DNA of 64,000 bases from Streptomyces sp. NBC_00102 (GCF_026343115.1 NZ_JAPEMC010000003.1:558001-622000), one strand, 5' to 3'. Shown: positions 54,069-64,000, counted from the first letter of the stretch. The notes: generated by a model from the sequence alone, not told the origin. Made by a program: numbers and translations.

Positions 54069-57000
54069 TTGTCCCTGGAGTTCCCTCCCGACTGTGCCTG
54101 GCTGTTCGCCGCGCTGACCGGTGAAGTACCGCCGAACGGTGACGAGGACAAGCTGTTCGCCTTGGCCGAGGTCCACAAGGATCTGCACGGCAAGCTGAAC
54201 AACGACATGAAGCAGCAGATCGCCGCCGCTCTCGGCTACACCAGCGAGAGCTTCGACGGCGATGCCGCCGCGATGTACCAGGCGGCGATGAAGAGCTTCA
54301 TCGGCGAGGAGGGGCTCAACTACTTCGACGCGGTCGCCGACCAGGCGCAGTTGCTCGCGACGTTCACCCGCAAGGCCGCCACCCAGCTCCAGTACACCAA
54401 GTACATGATCATCGCCCAGCTGGTGGAGCTGCTGTTCGAGGCGGTCGTCGCGGCGGCGCTGGCGTTCTTCTTCGGGGCGTCGATCCAGGCCTACCTGGCG
54501 AAGTGCGCGATCGTGCGGTTCCTGATCCGCTCGTGGCTGGGCCGGGCCCTGATGACGTTGCTGATGCACCAGCTGATCAACGTGGGCATGGGTGTCGCGA
54601 TGGATCTGCTGGTCCAGTGGTCGCAGCTCAACAAGGGCACGCGCGACGAGTACGAGGGCGACCTGACCAAGGGTGCGGCGCTCTCCGGCATGATCCAGGG
54701 TTTGCTGGCCGGTCCGTTCCAGTTCCTGGGCAACAAGCTGGGCAAGAGGCTCGCCGACATCTTCGGCAAGGGCGGCGGGAAGCAGCTGGGCAAGGAGCTC
54801 GACAACGCGTTCCCGCAGCCTCCCGTGCAGGGCCCCAAGGGGCCGAAGGGCGTGGGGCCGAAAGCCCCGAAGACGTTCGGGGAGGACTTCGCCAAGAACT
54901 TCGCGTACGACCTTCCCCCCACCGTCGGGCCTGGTGGCAAGGCGGCCGGGGACAAGTTCGTCCGCAACATCGGTGAGACCTTCAGCAAGCACCTGGGCGG
55001 CGAGAAGGCGGGAGCGGTCGGCCGCGACTGGGCGAGGACGCTGCTGGAGAACACCGGCAAGAAGGACCTCCCGCAGCTGTTGGAGAACGCGCTCAAGCCG
55101 CTGGCCAAGGAGGGCAACGGCGCCTTGGGCAAGATCCTCGGCCAGGGCGCGGCCGACCAGCTCGGCAGGAGCGCCATCCGGGCGATGGCCCAGTCCGGCG
55201 TCCACGGCATCACGGAGGGCGTGTCCGAGGGGGCCCACGCGGCGGTCTCCGAAGGTTTCTACAACCTGTTCTTCAGCGACGACCACACGTTCAGCACCTC
55301 GGGCCTCACTTTCGGCTCGGGCATGGTGGAGGGCCGCGTCGGGCACATTCTCGAGGGCGCGGGCGGCAAACTCGGGGCCGATCTGCGCAATCGGACGCTG
55401 GAGGCCGGGTTCAAGCTGCCCGGCGCCGGTCTGGAGTCCTCGGGCGCACACACGGGGTCGGAGTCCGGCGGGGCGGGGAGCAATACGGCCGGTGGTCCGG
55501 GTGTCCAGCCGAACCCGATCGTCGTGAGCGACGAGCCGGCCCTCGATCCGAGCGACACCTCGTCACCGCTCTCCGCGGACGATGACAGCACCGAACCGGA
55601 CACCTACTCGCCTCCGTCACCGCAGATGTACGACGACGAGGGCTTCGCCCTGCTCGACGTCTCCGGTCCCTCGCGCGACGACCAAGGCAACGTCGTCGGC
55701 GACGACGAGAACGACGAGAACGACGACACCGGCAAGGACGCGCGGCAGCCCGTCGTGCCCGCACCGCCGACAATGCCCCGGGGCACCAACGTCCCGCTCA
55801 CGACGACGGCGAGCACTCCCCCGGCATCAACGGCGTCCGTCCCGGCCAACAGCACCTCGAAATCGACGATTTCCACCCAAGAGACCACCGCTTCGAGCCC
55901 CAGCGGTCCGGTGAACGGCCCGAACACGACGTCCACGGAGGCCGTCGCGGAGCAGGAGATGGAACGGCCGGAAGAGGACCCGAAGCAGGATCAGGAAAAG
56001 GGGCGGAACGAGGAGCAGGAGAGGACCTCCGCGTCCACGGGTCAGAACTCCACGCCGCGGACGCTCTCGCAGCCCCTTACCCCTTTTTCCGCCGAGTCCC
56101 GCCTTGCCGTCGACACGGGCGCCCCCAACCTCGCCACCAGTAACGCGCCGCGGGAAGAGCCGCACACGGCCATCACCATCGAACCCGACGTCTCCACGGC
56201 CCCCACCGCCGAAATCAACGCCAACTCCAGCACCAATGCCAACGCCAGCACCAGCACCAGCACCGACGTCTTCACCGACATCGCCAGCCACGCCCATGGC
56301 GGCGCGGACAACTCCACACCACCGCCTCCTCCTCCGCCGCCGCCCGCGTCGAATGTGTGGCTGTCCGACGAGGTGCGACGATTCGGCACGGATGCCTCCG
56401 AAGGCGTCAGCGGCGTCCACCTGGCGCCGATCCCGGACCAGGTCGCCGCGGCCCTCCAGCAGCAGGCGCTCGACGCCCTGGAGACGGCCTCCGGCACCCT
56501 CCCCGAGACAGAGCGCGCCGAAGTGCGCGCCCGACTGGCCGAGTTGCTCTCTCCGCAGGCGCTTCAGGACAACCGTCTGATGCTGCTCAGCCAGGACGGT
56601 CACCCGATCACCCTGACCGTCGACGGCAAGCAGCGCTCGTTGGCCGTACAGCTGCGACTGGAGAAACCCAAGCGCTCCACGCTGTTCGGTGCCGGAAGGC
56701 ACACGCCGCCGCACAACAACGAGCAGCGGCACGCGGCCACGTTCGACAGCACCTCCACCGCCTCCACGACCAGCGTCCGTACGATCTCGCTGGCTCCGCT
56801 CTCGAACGCGTTCAGCGTGGTCGCGGGCATCCTCACCCATGTGCCCGTCGCGCTGAACTTCAACATCACTCATCAGCAGAGGACCCTGTCGACGACGGTG
56901 AGCAGCGCGATCACCTCCACCAGTCTGTTGCGCAGTTCGGAACCGGCCGCCCTTTTCGACTACACCGCGCGGGGCAAGGTGTGGGAGGTCACCTCGCCGT

Positions 57001-60000
57001 CGTCCCCGGAGACCGCGCCGGAGACGACGGAGGGGCGGACGCTCGGCACGGTGTCGGCGTGGTTCCCCGAGCATCTGGCCGTGCCCGGTTACAGCTCGGC
57101 CGGCCGCAAGGGCTTCAACCCCATGGAGCACGCCGACTTCCAGAAGCATCTCGACGATTCACCGTTGTGGGTGATGGACTCGATGTCCGATCCCGGCAGC
57201 CTGTTGCGCGAGGTCCGGACCCGGTTCGGCGAGCAGCTCGGCTCCCTCGACGCCGGCTCGCTGGCCGCCGTCGAGAAGTTCCTCGGCGCGGAGCACCTGC
57301 TCGGTGCTCTCCCTCTGCAACGTGCGACAGGCCGCCCCGGCGGCAGTACGGGCACATGGTCGCCGGTCCTGCTGGACACGAGCGGCAACGCCCTCGGCAT
57401 GTTCAAGGTCACGGCGGAGGTGACCCACCGCACGGGCAGGGAGATCCTGGTCGGTCCGAAGTACAGCCTGGAGCGTTTCCTGGATCGTCAGCGGAAGACC
57501 GACTCGCTGTCGAAGGTCTCCCAGGCGTACGACATCGCGGGCGGGGTCGGCTTCGTGCTCAACTCGATGCCGGGCGAGGCGGACAAGGCTTTCCGGGACT
57601 TCCACCTCGGCGGCTCCCTACTGCCCAAGGGCGGCCACGTCTGGCAGAAGGACCGGAGTCTCGGGGCGGGCGCCACACACGGCGTGACACACAACATCCG
57701 CACCAACGGGGGGCACGTGCTCACCCCGGCAAACGTGGTCTACCGTGTGGAGTTCATCGCGGCGGACGGGAAGGCGACGGACCCTGTGCCGATGCCACCC
57801 ACCCGGGTGCGGCTCAGGATGCTCACCCCGCAGACCGCGACCGGCACCGTGCCGACGGCAGCCACACGGAAGCAGGCGCCCCCGGAGGTGGCGCGGCTCG
57901 ACGCCATCGGCCTCACCACCACCCCCCTGGCGGTGCACGGCGAAGGCGTCACCGAGGTACTGGAACAGGCACGGACCTGGCTTCTGGACAACGGCTACCT
58001 GCCACGTGAGGGCGAGCAGAACGGCAGGTTGATGGACGAGGGCCTGGTCAAGGCCCGTCTGGAGAACTTGCGTAAACTCTCCCTGCTGGGTTCGCAGCAC
58101 GGCCTGCTCGGCGCCATGGACGAGCTGGTCGACGGCGGCATGGTCCTGTACTTCAACAAGCCCGGGTTCGGCGGCGGTGTGGACCACGTCCGGCTCCGCT
58201 TCACCCTGGACCGCGCGCCCGGGGACACCACCGCCCCCACCCATCGCACCTCGCTGAGCGATGTCCACCTGCCGAGCACCAGCAGTCTGTCCGTGCCCGG
58301 GACCAGCCAGCAGTCGTCGGGCAGTTCCTTCACCGTCCAGGCGGCCGGCCAGATAACCGGTATCGCAGGAGGTCATTTCAGGGGCGTGATCACGGGGGAC
58401 TACAAGGGCACCTGGCAGACGACGAACACCTCGACCGCCGCCGCGGGAGTCTCGCACTCCCAGATGATCATCACGACCCAGCAGACGACGGAGGTCTTCC
58501 GGGTCCCGGCCGTGTTCGCGGTCGAGATCACCGACGGGGCCGGTCCGCTGCCTGCCGCCACGTTCACGTCCGCCACCCGGCCCCAGACCGAGGGCCAGCC
58601 CCGGCCCGAACCGGTGACCATCGACCTGGCGGTGCCGGAGAAGCGCACCGGGAACTTCTCGGAGGCGTACGGGGAGGCGGTGCTCCAGCCGCAGGGCACT
58701 CCGCTGCCTCCCGACGGGCAGACCTTCCTGCTGCCCGACAGCTCCCTCGTCGACGTCGTACGCGGCAGCAAGCAGCTGTACGAGGCGGTCAACGAGATCT
58801 TCGAGGGCCTCTCCGAGCCCCCGGTGGAGGAAGAGCGCACCGACGACGTCGAGCTGAATCAGCTGGGCAACGCCGGCGGTTCCGGCAGTGGCCCGACCCT
58901 GCCCGTTTCCAGCACGCAGGTTCCGGGGGACGCTGAATCGGTCAATACTCCCTCGACGTCGTCCTGGTGGGGGGCGGCGACCGAGGCCGCGAAGTCCGTC
59001 GCCGACTCGGTGCTGTCCATGGCCACGGTGATCCGGCAGACCGTGTCCACCGGGGACCGCAGCGACCAGAGCATGCTGCTGCACGAGGCGCTGCACGCGC
59101 AGCTGACGCCCGCCGCGCTGATGTCGCGCGCGCACCAGATGGTGAAGGGCGTCTTCGTCATCGACGACCTGTTCGTGCCGGGAGTGTCGGGCGGCACCGA
59201 TCTGGTCGTCGAGGTGAAGGCCGTACTCACCAATCCGCAGGATCTGGGGACGGTCCGGCAGTACGGCGAGACCGACCTCGGTGCCACCGACAGCGCCTCC
59301 CACCAGGTCACGAGCACGGAATCGCACCAGGGCGGCCCCGGGTTCACGGGGAAGTACGGCCAGAGCCCGGAGGAGGCCGAACAGGCCGCCGCCGGGCCTC
59401 CCGTCACCGATCCGTCCACTCCCGGCGCGTCGAAGCCGACCACCGGCGGCCTCGGTGTGAAGGGCGTCTACGGGCGGGGAAACAGCAGCTCGGTGACCAC
59501 GTCGGCGTCGACCAGCATGACGCGGGTCCCCACCGAGGGCGGTACCCAGCATCGGATCAGCGCGGACATCACCTACGAGGTGACCGTCCACCGGGGGCAC
59601 CGGCGGGTATCGCCGCTGAACCGCACCGCGGACTCGGTGACGCGCACGGTCCACGTGCCGGGCGGCATCACGTTCCTCGCCACGGCCGATCAGCTCCGGC
59701 GGAGCGGCCCGACGCTGGAGCCGCTCGCGGGCGAGGAGACCGGGCCGCCCCGCCCCGACACCGAACGGCTGCCGTACCGCTTCGTCGAGTACGGCGCGCT
59801 CGGGCTGGCGGCCGTCCTGGAGGCCACGCCCCTGGCGAAGCCGCATCCGCATCCGGCCGAGGCCGACGAGAACACCTCCCAGGAGCAGAGCTCCGTCGAG
59901 CAGACGGCCGGGGAGCCGGAGCCCGCCAACGGCGACCCGCGCCGGCCTCATCTGCTGCGCGAGAAGCTCACCGGCCTGGTCAGGAAGCACGCGCCGGGCA

Positions 60001-63000
60001 GCCTCACCCCCGGTCATCGGAACTACGTGCCCGGGCTGGCCCAGCGCATCGCGGACTACACCTCGCCCGCCGCCCTCGGCGCGCTGCCCGGACGCGGCAA
60101 GGACGGATCACTGAGCTTCAGCTTCCCGTACGCGAACGGCGTGACCACCCGTAACGTCACCGTGCGGGTGCAGGGCGAGCCCGCGTGGACGAAGGACCAG
60201 CTGCGTCTCGTGACCGGGCGCCGCAGCGACGCGGGGGCCGGGGTGGAGAACTTCTCCGCCCACTCCCCCGCGAACGTCACCGAGAGCCGGGGGCGTACCA
60301 CCCGCTGGGGCTTCACGGTGCCGGGCAGCATCGTGGTGCCGACGTCCGAAGAGACCTCCCGCAAGGCGACCCTGAGCCCGTCCGGCAGCGGCTCGACAAC
60401 CCGTTCGGACACCGTGAGCAGGACGCTCACCGCCGAGGACCGGCTGTGGCAACGCGTCGAAGGCGGCAACGAGTTCACTCTCGCGTACACCTTCACCGTC
60501 GATCTGCACATCGAGGGCGATCCCGCCACCACTCGTCCGTACGAGAAGGTGGACGGACGGGTCACCCTGCGGTTCTCCGGGGACACCGACCAACAGCAGG
60601 CCCCGGAGACCCCGGCGGAGGAGCTTCTCCAGGGGATCGGCACCGAGGACCCGAGGCTCTCCGGTCCGCTGGCCACGGCGACACCGCTCCGGCCCACCGG
60701 CAACGAGGTCGCGTACGCGCTCAGCAACCAGCAGGACCTCCTGAACGCGGTGCGGGAGCTGGCGCCCGAGCTGGCCGGCGAGGGCGTCGGCTCCGGAAGC
60801 TCGTCGGAGGCGGCTGCCGCGCGGCTGACCGAACTGCTGCACGGCGGGAGCATCACCATGGACCCGGTTCGGGAGGCGGCCGGAGCGGGCGGGACCGTCA
60901 CCGGGACCGCGACGCACCCCAGGGTCACCCTGTCGACGCAGGTGTTCCGGCCGCGCCTGATCGACACCACCAGGAACGTGGCGGTCGACCGGGTGCGGGT
61001 GACGGGCTTCAGCACGAGCTCCGGCTCCTCGATCTCCCGCAGCGGAGAATTCAGCCTGGGCGTGTCGGGAACCCTGGCCCCGGGGGGCGGCTTCGACGTC
61101 GGCGGATCGATACCCCTTCTCGCGTACCAGTCCGTCCCGGGCGGTCAGGGCGGCGGAGTGTCCGCACTCGCCCGGCACTGGGAGAAGACGGGCACCGCGG
61201 GCATGCCCGGCGCCGACCAGGGGCTGCGTACGCACGAGGTCGAGGTCGACACCGTCACCACGCTGACCGGTCCGAGCGGCGAGGTGCGGTACGCGACGGG
61301 CACCGCGTTGCTGCGGGTGCCCGAACGCGATCTGCTGGGCCTCGGCGTACTCCCCGAAGCACACCGCGGCGAGGGGGTGTGGGACCTGTCCGCACCGGAC
61401 GTGCGGGACCTGACCGCCTCACAGGTCGCACAGCTGATCACCGACTCCGACGACGTGCTGCCGCCGGGAGCCGTGGTGCAGCTGTGGCTGGACCTCGGGA
61501 GGAACCCCACCACGGACGAGCGCTTCGAGGCGCTCTACCGGGCGCGGTCCATCGCCCGGGAGAGCGGGCAGACCCTGGAACTGGCGCTGCGCGACGGCGA
61601 CGGCACCCGCGTCTGGACCCTGGCCCCGGACAGCGACGAGATTCCCGACCGGAACGGCGTGCGAGAACAACTGCGCCACGCTCGTGACCAGTTGGAGCTG
61701 TTCGAGCAGACGTACGGCCGCCCGTCCGCCCTGGACCCGAAGCCGCGGGAAACGCTGCGGCGGGCCACCGATCTCCGCACCGCCGCCGATCGCGAACTGC
61801 AACGGGCGCGGCAGGCCCACGCGGACCAGCAGGCTCTCGTGGCGGGTCTCGAACGCACGGAGACCGAGGCCCGGGACGCCCTGCGGACCGCCACCCGCAT
61901 GCTGGAGTCCACCCGCGAGCGGCTCGCCGCGGCGGCCCCGGACCGGGGCGAGGCGCTGGCCCGGCGTCAGACCATACTGCTCGAAGCGGTGGCCGAGCTG
62001 GAGGGACACCTCACGGCGTACGACGAGCTGCGGGCGGCCGCCGAGTCCAGCCATGAGGCGGAAACCCTGTTGAGGCAGGCGGTGCGGGCAGAGGACACCG
62101 CGCGGCTGCGGCTCGAGTGGCAAGGACTGACGGAGGTCGTCGGGCTGGCGAACACTCGGCTCGTCGAGATCGGGGTGGAACAGCTCGTCCTCGGCGACAC
62201 CCTCGCGCGGGCACACCGGGATGGCGCCGGGGTGTCAGGGCTCCCTGTGCCGCCGCTCTCGGACCCGACGACCCAGTCCCTTGCCTCGCTCACCCCTCAA
62301 TGGCCCGTCCCGCAGTCCCCGTCGTCCCCGGACGACGGTTCGACACCGCCCCCGGCCGGGACGAACGACCCCCGCGAGGTGGGCGGCCGGACGGAGAATC
62401 CGGTGCTTCCGCACGAGGTGGCGGCGTTCCCGGAGACGAAGACGGCCGCCGTGCACAGCGAGCGCTTCGATCCGAAGCTGGTGCAGACGCGTGGCCGGGC
62501 GGGACTCCTCGACGGTTCGCTGACCCTGATCCGCAACCACGTGCGTCGGATCCGGATGCCGGACGGGCGGACGGTCCGGCAGTTCTACGTGACCCTGCCC
62601 GTGCGGCTCACCGACGGGCTGACCGCACAGGACCTGGCCTCGCTGCAGACCCGCCTCCAGTCGACCCTGGACGCCCATGTCAACAGCGGTTACATCCTTC
62701 CGGAGTCCGGTGACCAACTGCATGTCACGGTGGAGCTCGTGCAGTCGGCCGGACACAGCGAAGCGGTGACGCTGTCGCGGTCGGTCGGTCCGCCGGCCCG
62801 CGCCGACCAGCGCAGGTGGGACGTCGGGCACAGCGACGCGGTGCTCACTCACGAAATCCTGCACTACCTCGGCCTGCCCGACGAGTACTCCGACGCCCGG
62901 GAGCGGCCCGAGGACCGCCACCTGTTCCGGCGCGACGACCTGGCGAGCGGGGTGCGTCGCGAGGGCCTGATGGTGAGCACCCTCCAGGAGAACCTGGAGA

Positions 63001-64000
63001 ACCTCCCGAACGACTACCTCGCCACGATCGAGCGGGTCAGCGAGAACGCGGTCGTCCCGCTGACCGCCACGACCGGCCGTACGACGCGGGAGGCCCTGAA
63101 CGAGAACGGGAGCCCCAAGGAGAATCCGGAAGAGGAGAACCCGGAAGAGGAGGACCCGGAGCAGCAGGCCGTCCGGCAGCTCCGGATGGCGGAGCTCGCC
63201 GAACTGACCGCGCGCCGGGAGCTGGACCTGCTGCGTGCCGAGGCACGGATCGCCGCCGAGGACGGCGTCGGACCGCTCGGCGACGCGCCCTTCGCTCCCA
63301 CCCCTGCCTCCGAACACGCCTCCGTCGACGACTCCGATGCCGCCGCGGAGCTGATGGCGATGGACCTCGACGAACCGGAGCCGACGGCATCGCAGGCGCC
63401 CCCGAACGCGACGCCGATGGACCTCGACGAGCCGGCGCCGGTCGAGGTGTCAGAGTCCGAGCCCACCCACCCCGACCAGGTGTGGTCCGTACCCACCCCG
63501 GCCAACGCCCCACAGCCCGCCTCGATCGCCTATGTGAACCGGGCGTTCAGCGATCTCACCCCACCGGTGAGCCTCCACGACCTGACCGAGAACGAGTACC
63601 AAAACTGGCTGCGGAACAGTCTGCCGGACGATCCCGACCGGTCCGGCCAGGCGTTTCCGGTCTCCTACGTCGTCAACGCGATCGTCTCCGAGAACGAACT
63701 GCGCGACCACCCCGAGCGGCTTCAGGAGTTCCTGGACGCGGTCACCGAGAAGCTGGACGGCTTCCCCGGACGGGTGGCGGTCGTCATCGGTGTCAACGCT
63801 CGGGTGGAGCCGCCCGCCGGCGGGGGGCGCCAGACCAAGGCGGCCAAGGCCCTCAGTGCCGCCGCGAAGGAGGCCGACATCGCCGTGACCGTGCGCCGGG
63901 CGGCGCAGCAGACCACCTTCGCCCGCCCGCTGGCCCTGGTACCGATGGCCATGACCTGGGGAAGCGGCGACACCTTCCCGTTCGGGACGGCCCGCAACAA
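54069..64000 (+). CDS. Giant type VII effector-like protein with metzincin-type motif, 3' end outside the window
   Basis: TTG start at 54069 with GGAAGAG upstream; no ATG or GTG fits the conserved-looking opening LEFPPDCAWLFAALTGEVPP. The frame stays open to the window edge, giving at least 3310 residues. Residues 1-110 are a WXG100-like helical domain, 111-180 hydrophobic membrane segments (LVELLFEAVVAAALAFFFGA), and about 458-760 a disordered Pro/Ser/Thr/Asp region. From 760 to 2500 come repeated beta-rich segments. About 2540-2710 is a coiled coil. His2928, Glu2929, His2932 and Asp2938 form HEILHYLGLPD, a metzincin-type zinc motif, with a possible Met-turn (GLMVST) some 40 residues on. An acidic region with two MDLDEP repeats follows, then a new domain at the cut. 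It looks like a polymorphic toxin or large exoprotein; the final domain is not visible. Confidence 0.82.
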   Translation, partial: MSLEFPPDCAWLFAALTGEVPPNGDEDKLFALAEVHKDLHGKLNNDMKQQIAAALGYTSESFDGDAAAMYQAAMKSFIGEEGLNYFDAVADQAQLLATFTRKAATQLQYTKYMIIAQLVELLFEAVVAAALAFFFGASIQAYLAKCAIVRFLIRSWLGRALMTLLMHQLINVGMGVAMDLLVQWSQLNKGTRDEYEGDLTKGAALSGMIQGLLAGPFQFLGNKLGKRLADIFGKGGGKQLGKELDNAFPQPPVQGPKGPKGVGPKAPKTFGEDFAKNFAYDLPPTVGPGGKAAGDKFVRNIGETFSKHLGGEKAGAVGRDWARTLLENTGKKDLPQLLENALKPLAKEGNGALGKILGQGAADQLGRSAIRAMAQSGVHGITEGVSEGAHAAVSEGFYNLFFSDDHTFSTSGLTFGSGMVEGRVGHILEGAGGKLGADLRNRTLEAGFKLPGAGLESSGAHTGSESGGAGSNTAGGPGVQPNPIVVSDEPALDPSDTSSPLSADDDSTEPDTYSPPSPQMYDDEGFALLDVSGPSRDDQGNVVGDDENDENDDTGKDARQPVVPAPPTMPRGTNVPLTTTASTPPASTASVPANSTSKSTISTQETTASSPSGPVNGPNTTSTEAVAEQEMERPEEDPKQDQEKGRNEEQERTSASTGQNSTPRTLSQPLTPFSAESRLAVDTGAPNLATSNAPREEPHTAITIEPDVSTAPTAEINANSSTNANASTSTSTDVFTDIASHAHGGADNSTPPPPPPPPPASNVWLSDEVRRFGTDASEGVSGVHLAPIPDQVAAALQQQALDALETASGTLPETERAEVRARLAELLSPQALQDNRLMLLSQDGHPITLTVDGKQRSLAVQLRLEKPKRSTLFGAGRHTPPHNNEQRHAATFDSTSTASTTSVRTISLAPLSNAFSVVAGILTHVPVALNFNITHQQRTLSTTVSSAITSTSLLRSSEPAALFDYTARGKVWEVTSPSSPETAPETTEGRTLGTVSAWFPEHLAVPGYSSAGRKGFNPMEHADFQKHLDDSPLWVMDSMSDPGSLLREVRTRFGEQLGSLDAGSLAAVEKFLGAEHLLGALPLQRATGRPGGSTGTWSPVLLDTSGNALGMFKVTAEVTHRTGREILVGPKYSLERFLDRQRKTDSLSKVSQAYDIAGGVGFVLNSMPGEADKAFRDFHLGGSLLPKGGHVWQKDRSLGAGATHGVTHNIRTNGGHVLTPANVVYRVEFIAADGKATDPVPMPPTRVRLRMLTPQTATGTVPTAATRKQAPPEVARLDAIGLTTTPLAVHGEGVTEVLEQARTWLLDNGYLPREGEQNGRLMDEGLVKARLENLRKLSLLGSQHGLLGAMDELVDGGMVLYFNKPGFGGGVDHVRLRFTLDRAPGDTTAPTHRTSLSDVHLPSTSSLSVPGTSQQSSGSSFTVQAAGQITGIAGGHFRGVITGDYKGTWQTTNTSTAAAGVSHSQMIITTQQTTEVFRVPAVFAVEITDGAGPLPAATFTSATRPQTEGQPRPEPVTIDLAVPEKRTGNFSEAYGEAVLQPQGTPLPPDGQTFLLPDSSLVDVVRGSKQLYEAVNEIFEGLSEPPVEEERTDDVELNQLGNAGGSGSGPTLPVSSTQVPGDAESVNTPSTSSWWGAATEAAKSVADSVLSMATVIRQTVSTGDRSDQSMLLHEALHAQLTPAALMSRAHQMVKGVFVIDDLFVPGVSGGTDLVVEVKAVLTNPQDLGTVRQYGETDLGATDSASHQVTSTESHQGGPGFTGKYGQSPEEAEQAAAGPPVTDPSTPGASKPTTGGLGVKGVYGRGNSSSVTTSASTSMTRVPTEGGTQHRISADITYEVTVHRGHRRVSPLNRTADSVTRTVHVPGGITFLATADQLRRSGPTLEPLAGEETGPPRPDTERLPYRFVEYGALGLAAVLEATPLAKPHPHPAEADENTSQEQSSVEQTAGEPEPANGDPRRPHLLREKLTGLVRKHAPGSLTPGHRNYVPGLAQRIADYTSPAALGALPGRGKDGSLSFSFPYANGVTTRNVTVRVQGEPAWTKDQLRLVTGRRSDAGAGVENFSAHSPANVTESRGRTTRWGFTVPGSIVVPTSEETSRKATLSPSGSGSTTRSDTVSRTLTAEDRLWQRVEGGNEFTLAYTFTVDLHIEGDPATTRPYEKVDGRVTLRFSGDTDQQQAPETPAEELLQGIGTEDPRLSGPLATATPLRPTGNEVAYALSNQQDLLNAVRELAPELAGEGVGSGSSSEAAAARLTELLHGGSITMDPVREAAGAGGTVTGTATHPRVTLSTQVFRPRLIDTTRNVAVDRVRVTGFSTSSGSSISRSGEFSLGVSGTLAPGGGFDVGGSIPLLAYQSVPGGQGGGVSALARHWEKTGTAGMPGADQGLRTHEVEVDTVTTLTGPSGEVRYATGTALLRVPERDLLGLGVLPEAHRGEGVWDLSAPDVRDLTASQVAQLITDSDDVLPPGAVVQLWLDLGRNPTTDERFEALYRARSIARESGQTLELALRDGDGTRVWTLAPDSDEIPDRNGVREQLRHARDQLELFEQTYGRPSALDPKPRETLRRATDLRTAADRELQRARQAHADQQALVAGLERTETEARDALRTATRMLESTRERLAAAAPDRGEALARRQTILLEAVAELEGHLTAYDELRAAAESSHEAETLLRQAVRAEDTARLRLEWQGLTEVVGLANTRLVEIGVEQLVLGDTLARAHRDGAGVSGLPVPPLSDPTTQSLASLTPQWPVPQSPSSPDDGSTPPPAGTNDPREVGGRTENPVLPHEVAAFPETKTAAVHSERFDPKLVQTRGRAGLLDGSLTLIRNHVRRIRMPDGRTVRQFYVTLPVRLTDGLTAQDLASLQTRLQSTLDAHVNSGYILPESGDQLHVTVELVQSAGHSEAVTLSRSVGPPARADQRRWDVGHSDAVLTHEILHYLGLPDEYSDARERPEDRHLFRRDDLASGVRREGLMVSTLQENLENLPNDYLATIERVSENAVVPLTATTGRTTREALNENGSPKENPEEENPEEEDPEQQAVRQLRMAELAELTARRELDLLRAEARIAAEDGVGPLGDAPFAPTPASEHASVDDSDAAAELMAMDLDEPEPTASQAPPNATPMDLDEPAPVEVSESEPTHPDQVWSVPTPANAPQPASIAYVNRAFSDLTPPVSLHDLTENEYQNWLRNSLPDDPDRSGQAFPVSYVVNAIVSENELRDHPERLQEFLDAVTEKLDGFPGRVAVVIGVNARVEPPAGGGRQTKAAKALSAAAKEADIAVTVRRAAQQTTFARPLALVPMAMTWGSGDTFPFGTARN

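Noticed and set aside
50454..55451. Leftward open frame of 1665 codons opposite the ESX effector genes
   Set aside because: It is the antisense shadow of high-GC codon bias. The rightward frames have ribosome binding sites, ATGA overlaps and recognisable domains; this one has none and crosses four genes.
59082..59096. HEALH as a second zinc-protease motif in the giant protein (residues 1672-1676)
   Set aside because: It lies in a helix without a third-ligand pattern or Met-turn. A five-residue motif can occur by chance in more than 3300 residues.

Overview
The window is a high-GC stretch (roughly 70% or more by eye) from an actinomycete, almost certainly a Streptomyces. The signs are strong third-position G/C bias, GTG and TTG starts, Tat and Sec exported enzymes, TGGGAGCGCTCCCA cellulose-utilisation (CebR) operators, a CelS2-type lytic polysaccharide monooxygenase, and a Streptomyces-style type VII (ESX) secretion locus. 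No tRNA, rRNA, CRISPR array, intact insertion sequence, phage or replication origin was seen. Both window edges cut genes: 8 codons of a leftward gene at the left, and a giant gene at the right.

Layout. (1) 1-8.8 kb: exported accessory proteins. These are an M28-like protein with an incomplete zinc site, two small SH3-like secreted proteins, a phosphatase / MFS transporter / beta-propeller operon preceded by a probable PhoP box, a KdpD-like membrane protein divergent from a universal stress protein, and a short-chain dehydrogenase. (2) 9-21 kb: polysaccharide attack. A Tat-exported beta-helix protein, a CBM2 protein with a Trichoderma Cip1-like domain, a CelS2-type LPMO and a CBM2-GH5 endoglucanase carry three perfect CebR boxes and one related LacI-type box. 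A metallophosphoesterase and a divergent Fur-type regulator / katG pair sit between them. (3) 21.3-28.9 kb: DoxX protein, then relics of an IS5-like transposase and of a DedA gene, followed by two BlaI-repressor / M56-metalloprotease modules. These modules flank a DedA-PAP2-PAP2 operon and a putative HTH gene. A recurring dyad, GTCTACA-N4-(T/C)GTAGAC, lies upstream of each of these units and suggests one envelope-stress regulon. (4) 29-36.4 kb: a 1280-residue sedolisin-type (S53) secreted protease with C-terminal kelch-like repeats, and a large LuxR-type ATPase regulator. (5) 36.8-64 kb: the type VII locus. It has a beta-helix/double AAA+ EccA-like protein, a mycosin lacking catalytic Asp and His, EccC (opposite strand), EccD, EccB, two WXG100 proteins, a helical accessory protein, a WXG100-like protein with about 330 residues of Asp-Gly repeats, then a YbaB-like / WXG100 / giant exported protein module. 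The giant protein (at least 3310 residues, running off the window) has a membrane segment near its N-terminus and an HEXXHXXGXXD metzincin-type zinc motif.

How it fits together. The cellulose genes form a cello-oligosaccharide-responsive set acting on crystalline cellulose: the LPMO cleaves oxidatively, GH5 hydrolyses, and the Cip1-like protein assists or acts on a decorated glucan. The BlaI/M56 modules probably sense wall damage and adjust lipid-carrier handling, because DedA proteins move undecaprenyl phosphate and PAP2 enzymes dephosphorylate polyprenyl pyrophosphates. The ESX locus supplies the machine and, in its last operon, a probable large effector. Functions are inferred from motifs and family resemblance read by eye; no database search was run.
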